NCBI RefSeq assembly: GCF_900110735.1
Contig: NZ_FOET01000001.1
Coordinates: 1,039,666 to 1,103,665, forward strand
DNA length: 64,000 nucleotides
Direction of reading: 5' to 3'
DNA from: Streptomyces radiopugnans
GTDB lineage: Bacteria > Actinomycetota > Actinomycetes > Streptomycetales > Streptomycetaceae
The position numbers and the translations under genes are program-made. Shown here piece by piece: positions 30,036 to 39,812 of this stretch (its first letter is position 1; the number at the start of each line of letters is the position of its first letter). The notes beneath the pieces were generated by a model. That model was not told where the DNA came from and made no database searches. It saw only the letters and a list, made by a program, of their open reading frames with translations.

Positions 30036-30791
30036 TCAGAAGCCGCGGCGGGCGCCGCCGTCGATCTGGAGCATCACACCGGTGACGTACGAGGCTGCGG
30101 GGGAGAGCAGGAACGCCGCCGCCCTGCCGAACTCCTCCGGGGTGCCGTAGCGGCGCAGCGGGATCGCGGCCGAGCTCCGCTTACGCGCGGCGTCGGCGTC
30201 CCCGGTCATGGCGTCCAGGCTGCGCACCCGGTCGGTGTCGATGCGGCCCGGCAGCAGCCCGACGACCCGGATGCCGCGCGGCCCCACTTCGTCCGCCAGC
30301 GACTTCGCGAAACCGGCCAGCCCCGGCCGCAGCCCGTTGGAGACCGTCAGGCCGGGGATCGGCTCGTGCACCGAGCCGGAGAGGACGAAGCCGATCACCC
30401 CGCCCTCGCCCAGCCGCGCGGCCGCGGTGCGGGCCAGCCGCACCGCACCGAGGAAGACCGTCTCGAAAGCCGACTGCCACTGGTCGTCGGTGACCGTCTC
30501 ATGGGAGCCGGCCGGCGGTCCGCCGACGCTGATCAGCACTCCGTCCAGACGTCCGTAGCGTTCGTGGGCCGCCGTCACCAGGCGGTCGGCCGCGGCCGGG
30601 TCGGCGTTGTCCGCCACCATGCCGAAGGCGTCGCCGCCCAGCCGTCCGGCGGCCTCGGCCACCGTCTCCTCGCTCCGTCCGGTGACGATCACCTTCGCGC
30701 CGTCGGCGGCCAGTTCACGGGCGGCGGCGAAGCCCAGCCCGCGGGTGGCGCCGGTGACGAGGTACACCCTGTCCTGCAGTCCGAGATCCAT
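30036..30791 (-). CDS. Short-chain dehydrogenase/reductase lacking the canonical catalytic Tyr and Lys
   Basis: A 251-residue Rossmann-fold protein with cofactor motif TGATRGLG (13-20), NADP-leaning VTGRSE, and GGIR-type C-terminus SYVTGVMLQIDGGARRGF. The catalytic Ser region FVLSGSVHEPIPGLTVSNGL is present, but the usual YxxxK is replaced: Ser151 and Arg155 stand where Tyr and Lys are expected. This points to the SDR subgroup with altered chemistry, so the common label 3-oxoacyl-ACP reductase should be treated with caution. The start lies five bases after the SURF1 stop, so it is likely the third gene of an operon. Confidence 0.88.
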   Translation of the reverse strand: MDLGLQDRVYLVTGATRGLGFAAARELAADGAKVIVTGRSEETVAEAAGRLGGDAFGMVADNADPAAADRLVTAAHERYGRLDGVLISVGGPPAGSHETVTDDQWQSAFETVFLGAVRLARTAAARLGEGGVIGFVLSGSVHEPIPGLTVSNGLRPGLAGFAKSLADEVGPRGIRVVGLLPGRIDTDRVRSLDAMTGDADAARKRSSAAIPLRRYGTPEEFGRAAAFLLSPAASYVTGVMLQIDGGARRGF

Positions 30792-30796
30792 GGGGA

Positions 30797-31723
30797 TCAG
30801 TCTGCCGGTCGGTGCGCCGTCTCGGCACCGGAGGGGGTCGGGGCGGGCCGTCCGGCCGCGGCCCCGCCGCCCGCCCGCTCGTCCGCCGGCCCGTCCGCGG
30901 CACCGTCCGCCGGCCCGTCCGCCCCGGAGGCCCGCGCCAGGCGGTCCCGGCGCTCGCGGCGGACCAGCACCACCCAGCCGACGGGTACGGCGGCGGCGAA
31001 CAGCCACCACTGGAACGCGTACGCCAGGTGCGGGCCGATGCCGCTGCGGTCCGGCTCGGGAAGGAGCTGGGGCTGCTCACCGGAGGGCTCGGGCGAGGTC
31101 TCCTCCAGGGCGACGTAGCCGCCCAGGAACGGCCGGTCCAGCTCCTCGGCCATCCGCGCGCTGTCGATCAGCATCACCTGGCGGGGCGGCAGCCCCTGCT
31201 TGTCCTTGACGCCGCTGCCGGCCTTCTCGTCGGCCATCAGCCGCCCGGTCACGGTGACCTCGCCGGAGGGGGGCGCCGGCACCTCGGGGAACCGCGTCAG
31301 ATCCTCGCCCGCCGGAACCCAGCCGCGGTTGACCAGCACGGCCGTGCCGTCCTCGCGGACTAGCGGGGTCAGGACGTGGTAGCCGATGCTCCGGCCGTCC
31401 TCGCCGGTGCGCTGGCGCACGACCGTCTCGCCGTCGGTGTCGTAGACGCCGGTCGCCGTCACCCGGCGGTACCGGTCGGCGTCGGCCGGGCCGCGCCCCG
31501 GGGCGGCCAGCTCCCCCACGGGAACCGGATCGGCGGCCAGGCTCTCGGCCACCAGCTCGTTGCGCGCCACCCGGTCCTCGTGCCGGTGCAGCTGCCAGAA
31601 GCCGAGTCTGACCATGCCCGGGATCAGCAGGAGTGCGACGAGGGTGAGCACCACCCACTGCCGGGACAGCAGGAAGCGGTACGCGGCGGCGGGCGGTGCG
31701 GACGATACGGGTGGCACAGTCAT
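30797..31723 (-). CDS. SURF1 family cytochrome oxidase assembly protein
   Basis: A 308-residue membrane protein. One helix near the N-terminus (about 21-41, WVVLTLVALLLIPGMVRLGF) is followed by LGFWQLHRHEDRVARN, a SURF1 hallmark. A large external domain contains TPLVREDGTAVLVNRGWVPA, and a second helix near 245-265 (AYAFQWWLFAAAVPVGWVVL) closes it. SURF1 helps haem a insertion into cytochrome c oxidase. The C-terminal 40 residues are low-complexity Gly/Ala/Asp/Pro. It begins 20 bases after the exonuclease gene. Confidence 0.9.
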   Translation of the reverse strand: MTVPPVSSAPPAAAYRFLLSRQWVVLTLVALLLIPGMVRLGFWQLHRHEDRVARNELVAESLAADPVPVGELAAPGRGPADADRYRRVTATGVYDTDGETVVRQRTGEDGRSIGYHVLTPLVREDGTAVLVNRGWVPAGEDLTRFPEVPAPPSGEVTVTGRLMADEKAGSGVKDKQGLPPRQVMLIDSARMAEELDRPFLGGYVALEETSPEPSGEQPQLLPEPDRSGIGPHLAYAFQWWLFAAAVPVGWVVLVRRERRDRLARASGADGPADGAADGPADERAGGGAAAGRPAPTPSGAETAHRPAD

Positions 31724-31743
31724 CGACGGTACCCCGCCGGCCG

Positions 31744-32763
31744 TCACTCCTCCGGAGCGGGGGCCACCTCCCGCAGCAGCTGGGTGAAGGCCGCCTCGTC
31801 GATCACCGGGGTGCCGAAGGCGCGCGCCTTGGCGACCTTGGAGGTGCCGGAGTCGGGGTCGTTGGTGACCAGGAGGCTGGTGAGGCGGGAGACACCGCTC
31901 GCGATGTGGAGCCCGGCCTCGACCGCCCGGTCCTCCAGCAGCTCCCGGTCCACGGAGGTGTCCCCGGAGATCGCCACCCGCATGCCCTGGACCAGCGGCT
32001 TGCCCGGCTCGTACCGGCCGGGGTTGGGGTACGGGCAGGGGGCACGCCTGCGCGAGGGGCGCCAGCCACCCGCGTAGGGCCGCGAGCCCCGCCCGCCGGA
32101 GGCGCCGGAGGTGGTGCTCGGGGAGGCGATGGAGTCGGTCCACTCGGTCAGTGGCCGGCAGGCCAGCAGGGGCAGGCGTATACGGCCGGCGGCCGCCAGG
32201 TGCAGGCTCGGCCGGAATGCCTCGGCCAGCACCCGGGCGTCGTCCAGCGCGTGGTGCGCCCGGCGCTGGACGACACCGTAGTGCGCGGCGAGGGTCTCCA
32301 GCCGGTGGTTGGCCAGCGGCAGGTCCAGCTCCTTGGACAGGGCGATGGTGCACAACCGCTGCCGCACGGGGACCGGCAACCGGGCACGGGCATACTCGCG
32401 GGCGATCATCGACCAGTCGAAGACCGCGTTGTGCGCGACCAGCACCCGGCCCCGCAGCCGCTCGGCGAACTCCTCGGCGATCTGCGGGAAGAGCGGGGCG
32501 TCGGCCAGCATCTCGCTCGTCAGCCCGTGTATCCAGGTCGGCCCGGGATCCCGCTGCGGGTTGACCGGGGTGTACCAGTGGTCGATCACGTCACCCCGTG
32601 CGTCCAGCCGGTAGACGGCCGCGGAGACTATGCGGTCGTCCCGGGCGAGCCCCGTGGTCTCCACGTCCACCACCGCGTAGGCGTCGGGGTATTCGGTGGG
32701 CCAGGCCGGGGTGCCTGGCTGCGCTGCGGGCCGCGCTTCGGCCGCCGACTGGTCATCGAGCAT
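31744..32763 (-). CDS. DEDDh 3'-5' exonuclease with C-terminal BRCT-like domain
   Basis: A 339-residue protein. The exonuclease domain (about 25-190) has Exo I AVVDVETTGL, Exo II VLVAHNAVFDWSM and Exo III HHALDDARVLAEAF, the DEDDh set of the DnaQ/epsilon family. After a Ser/Gly/Arg/Pro-rich linker, residues 260-325 resemble a BRCT domain: VQGMRVAISGDTSVDRELLE, HIASGVSRLTSLLVTNDPDS and TSKVAKARAFGTPVIDEAAF. A role in proofreading or repair targeted by BRCT contacts is inferred. The start at 32763 follows TATTCT plus eight bases, with no ribosome site. Confidence 0.88.
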   Translation of the reverse strand: MLDDQSAAEARPAAQPGTPAWPTEYPDAYAVVDVETTGLARDDRIVSAAVYRLDARGDVIDHWYTPVNPQRDPGPTWIHGLTSEMLADAPLFPQIAEEFAERLRGRVLVAHNAVFDWSMIAREYARARLPVPVRQRLCTIALSKELDLPLANHRLETLAAHYGVVQRRAHHALDDARVLAEAFRPSLHLAAAGRIRLPLLACRPLTEWTDSIASPSTTSGASGGRGSRPYAGGWRPSRRRAPCPYPNPGRYEPGKPLVQGMRVAISGDTSVDRELLEDRAVEAGLHIASGVSRLTSLLVTNDPDSGTSKVAKARAFGTPVIDEAAFTQLLREVAPAPEE

Positions 32764-32894
32764 GGTTCCAGAGAATACGGGCCGCCACTGACACCTTCGC
32801 ATCGCCGCAGGCCAATCCCGGTGGGCGGAGTTACTGACGGACCGTCTCGCATACTTGTCGGTAACAGACCCTGGCCGCCGGCCCCGGGCGGTCC

Positions 32895-32900
32895 TACGGT
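32895..32900 (+). promoter_or_regulatory. -10 element six bases before the hydroxylase start
   Basis: TACGGT fits TANNNT and is followed by six bases and the ATG at 32907. No Shine-Dalgarno sequence is seen, which suggests a leaderless mRNA. Confidence 0.55.
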
Positions 32901-32906
32901 GCCTCC

Positions 32907-33899
<993 letters not shown>

Positions 33900-33934
33900 C
33901 GGACCGCCGGCTCCGCGGCGGGCCGGCCGCCCGA

Positions 33935-35464
<1,530 letters not shown>

Positions 35465-35696
35465 GGGTTCTCCGTGTCTGTGTGAGCGCAGGGGTTCTCA
35501 ACAACCCGTTCGGTTATCGGATTTGACCGTACGGATGTATGACGACGGAAGCTATCGCTCACATGGGGGGAGCGGCAATGGCCGAACCGTTCACCGAGTG
35601 CCGAACTCCCGTTCCCGCCGTGCCGTCCCCGACGGACCGCACGGGCTTCGCGTACGCTGCGAGGCAGATGTCCAACCGTGGGAGGGTGCTGTCGGC

Positions 35697-36686
35697 ATGC
35701 TGCTGGACACCTACGGCCGGGTCGCCACCGACCTGCGCGTGTCGCTCACCGACCGGTGCAATCTGAGGTGCACCTACTGCATGCCCGAGGAGGGCTTGAA
35801 GTGGCTCGCCAAGCCCGAGCTGCTCACGGACGACGAGATCGTCCGCCTGGTGCGCGTCGCCGTGACCATGCTCGGTGTGGAGGAGGTGCGCTTCACCGGC
35901 GGCGAGCCGCTGCTGCGGCCCGGACTGGTGGGCATCGTCGAGCGCTGTGCCGCCCTGGAGCCGCGTCCGAAGCTGTCGCTGACGACCAACGGCATCGGCC
36001 TGGAGCGCACCGCCGAGGCGCTGCGCGCGGCCGGCCTGGACCGGGTCAACGTCTCCCTGGACACCCTCGACCCCGAGGTCTTCCAGCGGATGACCCGCCG
36101 CAGGCGCCACGCCGACGTCCTCGCCGGCCTGGCGGCCGCCCGCGCGGCGGGGCTCTCGCCGGTCAAGGTCAACGCCGTGCTGATGCCGGGCCTCAACGAG
36201 GCAGAGGCCCCCGACCTGCTCTCCTGGGCCGTCGAGCACGCCTACGAGCTGCGTTTCATCGAGCAGATGCCGCTGGACGCCCAGCACGGCTGGCGTCGCG
36301 AGGGCATGATCACCGCGGGCGACATCCTCGCCTCCCTGCGCACCCGTTTCTCCCTCACCCCGGAAGGGGAGGACAGCCGGGGCTCGGCGCCCGCCGAGCG
36401 CTGGATCGTCGACGGCGGTCCGCACCGCGTCGGTGTGATCGCCTCCGTCACCAGGCCCTTCTGCCGTACCTGCGACCGCACCCGGCTGACGGCCGACGGC
36501 CAGGTCCGCACCTGCCTCTTCGCCCGCGAGGAGTCGGATCTGCGCGGCGCGCTGCGCGCGGGCGCGGACGACGCCGAGATCGCCCGGCTGTGGAAGGCTG
36601 CGATGTGGGGCAAGAAGGCCGGCTCCGGCCTGGACGATCCGTCCTTCCTCCAGCCCGCCCGCCCGATGTCAGCGATCGGCGGCTGA
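35697..36686 (+). CDS. moaA: GTP 3',8-cyclase MoaA
   Basis: A 329-residue radical SAM enzyme that starts molybdopterin synthesis by rearranging GTP. The SAM cluster is CNLRCTYC (Cys21, 25, 28). A second [4Fe-4S] site at the C-terminal side is formed by PFCRTCDRTRLTADGQVRTC (about 258-277), which includes the GTP-binding Arg residues. The chain ends in AIGG, the conserved GG tail needed for activity. GGAGGG (about 35681-35686) sits well before the ATG. No other mo gene is nearby. Its last 18 bases overlap the convergent zinc-ribbon gene. Confidence 0.96.
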   Translation: MLLDTYGRVATDLRVSLTDRCNLRCTYCMPEEGLKWLAKPELLTDDEIVRLVRVAVTMLGVEEVRFTGGEPLLRPGLVGIVERCAALEPRPKLSLTTNGIGLERTAEALRAAGLDRVNVSLDTLDPEVFQRMTRRRRHADVLAGLAAARAAGLSPVKVNAVLMPGLNEAEAPDLLSWAVEHAYELRFIEQMPLDAQHGWRREGMITAGDILASLRTRFSLTPEGEDSRGSAPAERWIVDGGPHRVGVIASVTRPFCRTCDRTRLTADGQVRTCLFAREESDLRGALRAGADDAEIARLWKAAMWGKKAGSGLDDPSFLQPARPMSAIGG

Positions 36687-36962
36687 CCCCTCCGGCTCCT
36701 CCCCGCCGTCCCGGTCCCCTCCGGCCTCCCGGGCCTCCCAATCGGCGAGGGACACCACGTCCTTCAGAAAGCCCCGCACCCCCAGGAACCGCGACAGGTA
36801 CTCGCGGTGCTCCTCGCACGCCAGCCAGGTCTTGCGGCGCTCCGGGGTGTGCAGCTTGGGGTTGTTCCAGGCCAGCACCCACACGGCGGCCTCACGGCAG
36901 CCCTTGGCCGAGCAGACGGGAACGGCGGGGCCGGGCAGGGGGGCGGTAACGGGATCGGTCAC
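36669..36962 (-). CDS. Small zinc-ribbon-like protein convergent with moaA
   Basis: A 97-residue protein with a CxxxxC pair (VCSAKGCREAAVWVLAWNNP) and a later TWLACEEHREYLSRFLGVRG, giving three Cys and a His that could bind zinc. The C-terminus is acidic (GGEEPEGSAADR). The conserved middle is known across Streptomyces as an uncharacterised protein. I used the GTG at 36962 because the upstream frame has no coding character. It overlaps the 3' end of moaA on the opposite strand. Confidence 0.78.
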   Translation of the reverse strand: MTDPVTAPLPGPAVPVCSAKGCREAAVWVLAWNNPKLHTPERRKTWLACEEHREYLSRFLGVRGFLKDVVSLADWEAREAGGDRDGGEEPEGSAADR

Positions 36963-37138
36963 GGCCCCATCCAAACACGGCGACGCCGGGCAGCCACGGG
37001 GGGAGCCGCCCGGCGTCGGTCTGTCGCTCCGACGGGGGATGCGGAGCGTGTACGCAGTATGGCACGTGCACCCATCGCCAGGGCACCGGAACAACATGAT
37101 TGATCTGAGGTTTTCCTGAGCTTCCCGGCCCGGGTGGA

Positions 37139-37657
37139 TCAGTCGCGCCGGCCGGATCCCGGGCGGCTCGGCTCCTGCCCCGGTCCCGCACGCCGGTACT
37201 CCCGGGCACCCGGGGCCTGCTCACGGCCTGGTTCCGCCTCGCGATCCGGCTCCTGCCCGCCCTCCGGTACGTCCGGTTCCAGCGGATCCTGCCGTATCGT
37301 GCGCGTCCGCGGAGCGGGCTCGTCCTCCCCGGCGTCCTCCTGGCGGTTCGCAGGCCCCAGTGCCTGCCGGGGCGGCGCGGAGACGAGGGAGTCGGGGAGC
37401 GCGGGCGTGTTCTCCCGCCCCGCGTTGGCGATCACCACCGCCACGTACGGCAGGGTCGCGCCGAGCACCAGGGCGGCCACGGCGAGCGGACGCTGCACGT
37501 TCCACAGCACCACGGTCAGCAGGACCGCCGCGGTGCGCACCAGCATCGAGATCACATAGCGCCGCTCCCGGCCCCGGACGTCCTCCGCCAGCCCCTGGCG
37601 GGCTCCGGTGATCCGGAACACCTCGGGACCGCGTTGCCTGCGCCTCACAATCACCAC
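37139..37657 (-). CDS. DUF3099 membrane protein
   Basis: A 172-residue protein. After a basic N-terminus (VFRITGARQGLAEDVRGRER) come two hydrophobic helices (about 36-53 and 56-77) with RRYVISMLVRTAAVLLTVVL, typical of DUF3099. The second half is a long charged tail rich in Arg, Glu, Pro and Gly, likely disordered and cytoplasmic. GTG start after GCAGGAGC. The function of the family is unknown. Confidence 0.85.
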   Translation of the reverse strand: MVIVRRRQRGPEVFRITGARQGLAEDVRGRERRYVISMLVRTAAVLLTVVLWNVQRPLAVAALVLGATLPYVAVVIANAGRENTPALPDSLVSAPPRQALGPANRQEDAGEDEPAPRTRTIRQDPLEPDVPEGGQEPDREAEPGREQAPGAREYRRAGPGQEPSRPGSGRRD

Positions 37658-37870
37658 CTGCTCCTGCGGCCGGTACCCGGGAGCGTTCCCGCCTGGTTCC
37701 CGGCCTTTTCCACACTACGCCCCGACTCCACCGCATACGACGCCGGGTAGGGGGCACCCGATGCGCCAGGGACGGCTCCCACCCGGACGGCTCAGCGGCC
37801 GTACGGCAGAGGCGTCCCACCGCACGAACCGAACGCGCTGCGCACGGAGCGCACCGCACGAGGAGGCGAC

Positions 37871-38149
37871 ATGAGCTGGTTGTGGGCGATCATCGTGGGT
37901 CTGGTCCTGGGTGTGCTGGCCCGCGCCATCCTTCCCGGCAGGCAGAACATCCCGCTGTGGCTGACCGCCATCTTCGGAATCATCGGCAGCGTCATCGGGA
38001 ACGCCGTGGCCAGTGGGATCGGCGTGGGGGACACCGCGGGCATCGACTGGATCCGGCACCTGCTCCAGCTTGCCGGAGCCGTCCTGATCGTCGCACTGGG
38101 TACACCCCTGTACGCCAAGATCAGGGGCGGAAGCAGGCGGACGGCCTGA
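37871..38149 (+). CDS. GlsB/YeaQ/YmgE family stress membrane protein
   Basis: A 92-residue protein with three hydrophobic helices (about 1-18, 26-47, 62-82) and the family features GLVLGVLARAILPG and AIFGIIGSVIGNAVAS. Homologues are induced by stress and sit in the cell membrane, with unknown mechanism. AGGAGG lies seven bases or less before the ATG. GGGTAG at 37745-37750 resembles the -10 box of Streptomyces sigma-B promoters, but no well-spaced -35 box was seen. Confidence 0.87.
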   Translation: MSWLWAIIVGLVLGVLARAILPGRQNIPLWLTAIFGIIGSVIGNAVASGIGVGDTAGIDWIRHLLQLAGAVLIVALGTPLYAKIRGGSRRTA

Positions 38150-38163
38150 CGGGCCGCACCCGA

Positions 38164-38300
38164 CCGGCGGAGGGGACGCGTCCCCTCCGCCGGGGGAGGG
38201 GAACCTGCGGAAGGGGACGGCGCGCACGAGACGCGCCGTCCCCTTCCGCCTGCTCCGTTTCCGGCTGTCCGGCGGCAGGCCGCCGGACAGCCGGAAACGG
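38164..38300. terminator. Three long perfect hairpins between glsB-like gene and tyrS
   Basis: Three inverted repeats in a row: 38164-38193 (15-bp arms with no spacer), 38207-38224 with 38232-38249 (18-bp arms, 7-base loop), and 38255-38276 with 38279-38300 (22-bp arms, 2-base spacer). They lie between the convergent 3' ends at 38149 and 38306 and should stop transcripts from both sides. No T-run is present. Confidence 0.85.
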
Positions 38301-38305
38301 CCGCG

Positions 38306-39715
38306 TCACACCCCCCGGACCTCGGCCACCTTGCGGCCCGCCTTGAGGTAGACGGCACCCGAGACCCCGGCCTGGGCCAGCTTCTCCGGGACGACCTCCC
38401 CCAGCGGGCGCAGCGCGTCGGCCTCCGACAGCACGACGGCCCGCTGGCCGGAGTCCGTCTCGACCACCAGCCGCAGCCCGTTCTGCTTGGCGACGCGCCG
38501 GGCGGCCGACGCGCTCGGAGTGAACTCCAGCACGGTCGCCAGGATCGCGGTGACGCCCTTGTCCCCGTGCTCGGCGGCGTCCACCACCGGCAGGCTCTCC
38601 ACGTCGGAGAAGGACTTCCTGGAGAACTGCGCGGCGAACCCCGCCCGGGCCGCCATCGCCGCCTTCAGACCGTGGATCGCGGTGACGACCTCGCCCGCCA
38701 GGACCCTCTTCAGGTCCATCGGGTGCAGCGTGCCCTTCTCGATCCGGGCGGTGACCTGGTCGATCTCGCCGTCCGTCCACTCCGTCCAGGCCCGCAGGTA
38801 CGGCACCATCAGCCGGTCGGGAATCGACATGATCTTGCCGAAGACATCGTCGGCCGACGAGTTCAGCGCGATGTAGTTGCCCTTGGACTTCGACATCTTC
38901 GCGCCCGAGCCGTCCGTGCCCTCGATCAGCGGCACGGTGGTGATCATCTGCGGCTTCTTGCCGTAGACCTCCATCACCTTCCGGCCCATCTGCATGTTCA
39001 GCAGCTGGTCCACGCCGCCCAGCTCGATGTCGGCGTCGATCTCGGCGGAGTCGATGGCCATCGCCACCGGGTAGATCAGCTCCGACATCGTCAGCCCGTG
39101 CCCGGCCGAGAGCCGGTTGCGGAAGTCCTCGCGCTGCAGCAGGGAGGAGGCCGGGATCTGGGACAGGATGCCGATCAGCTTCGGCAGGGCGATGCCGGCC
39201 AGCCACTCGCTGTTGTGGCGGAAGCGCACCCGCTCGAAGTCGAAGAACGGCTTCACCTGGTCCCGGTAGCCGGCCAGGTTGCGGGCGATGTCCTCGTCCG
39301 TCAGCGGCGGCCGCTCCGAGGAGCGGCCAGAGGGGTCGCCGATCTTGGCGGTGATGTCACCGATGATCAGCGTGACGTCGTGGCCCATCCGCTGGAAGCG
39401 GCTCAGGACGATCATCGGCACCGTGTGGCCCAGGTGCACGTCCGCCGCCGTCGGGTCGATGCCCAGCTTGACGTTGAGCCCGTGCCCGGCCTGCCGCGCG
39501 GCCTCGATCCGCTCGGCCAGGCCCTCCACCGACGGCAGGACGTCCACCGCCCGGCCGGCGATCAGCTCCGCCTGCTCCTGGGCCGGCAGGTCCGTCAGGT
39601 CCAGATAGCGGCGGGCGCCCGTCTCCGCGAGCAGCCGCTCGACGGTCTCGTCGGAGGAGAGGTCCTGGGCCAGCAGTTCGCCGGCACGCTGCACGGAGTC
39701 GCCGAGGCGTGTCAC
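38306..39715 (-). CDS. tyrS: Tyrosyl-tRNA synthetase
   Basis: A predicted 469-residue class I aminoacyl-tRNA synthetase. The HIGH motif reads HLGH (94-97), and the KMSKS loop is exact at 273-277 (GSGAKMSKSKGN). Tyr-specific landmarks include LNVKLGIDPTAADVHLGH, LGGVDQLLNMQMGRK and KPQMITTVPLIEG. A C-terminal S4 RNA-binding domain follows (SASAARRVAKQNGLRLVVET). The chosen GTG at 39715 begins after a stretch that lacks coding conservation. No T-box leader was seen. Confidence 0.94.
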   Translation of the reverse strand: MTRLGDSVQRAGELLAQDLSSDETVERLLAETGARRYLDLTDLPAQEQAELIAGRAVDVLPSVEGLAERIEAARQAGHGLNVKLGIDPTAADVHLGHTVPMIVLSRFQRMGHDVTLIIGDITAKIGDPSGRSSERPPLTDEDIARNLAGYRDQVKPFFDFERVRFRHNSEWLAGIALPKLIGILSQIPASSLLQREDFRNRLSAGHGLTMSELIYPVAMAIDSAEIDADIELGGVDQLLNMQMGRKVMEVYGKKPQMITTVPLIEGTDGSGAKMSKSKGNYIALNSSADDVFGKIMSIPDRLMVPYLRAWTEWTDGEIDQVTARIEKGTLHPMDLKRVLAGEVVTAIHGLKAAMAARAGFAAQFSRKSFSDVESLPVVDAAEHGDKGVTAILATVLEFTPSASAARRVAKQNGLRLVVETDSGQRAVVLSEADALRPLGEVVPEKLAQAGVSGAVYLKAGRKVAEVRGV

Positions 39716-39751
39716 GTTCGTTCCCGGTGATCGAATCGGATGGTTGGCTGA

Positions 39752-39782
39752 TGTGGTCGTGGTCGTGGTCGTGGTGGTGGTC
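39752..39782. repeat. GGTCGT-type simple repeat upstream of tyrS
   Basis: About five units of GGTCGT/GGTGGT run through the tyrS leader, between 40 and 70 bases upstream of its GTG. In the tyrS frame they would read as a run of Thr residues, which argues that this stretch is untranslated or a chance extension. Confidence 0.6.
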
Positions 39783-39812
39783 CCGGTCGGTTCCGGTAGG
39801 AGTCTATGCCGC

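Noticed and set aside
35539..35766. 75-codon frame overlapping the moaA start
   Set aside because: It runs into moaA in another frame and has no conserved features or good ribosome site.
37658..37870. Possible small gene between DUF3099 and GlsB-like genes
   Set aside because: No frame with a start, ribosome site and normal composition; the interval is better explained as promoter DNA.
39752..39782. CRISPR-like short repeat
   Set aside because: Units are six bases with no spacers; it is a simple-sequence repeat.
39715..39812. T-box riboswitch upstream of tyrS
   Set aside because: The gap to the next gene is under 100 bases and the conserved T-box core is absent.
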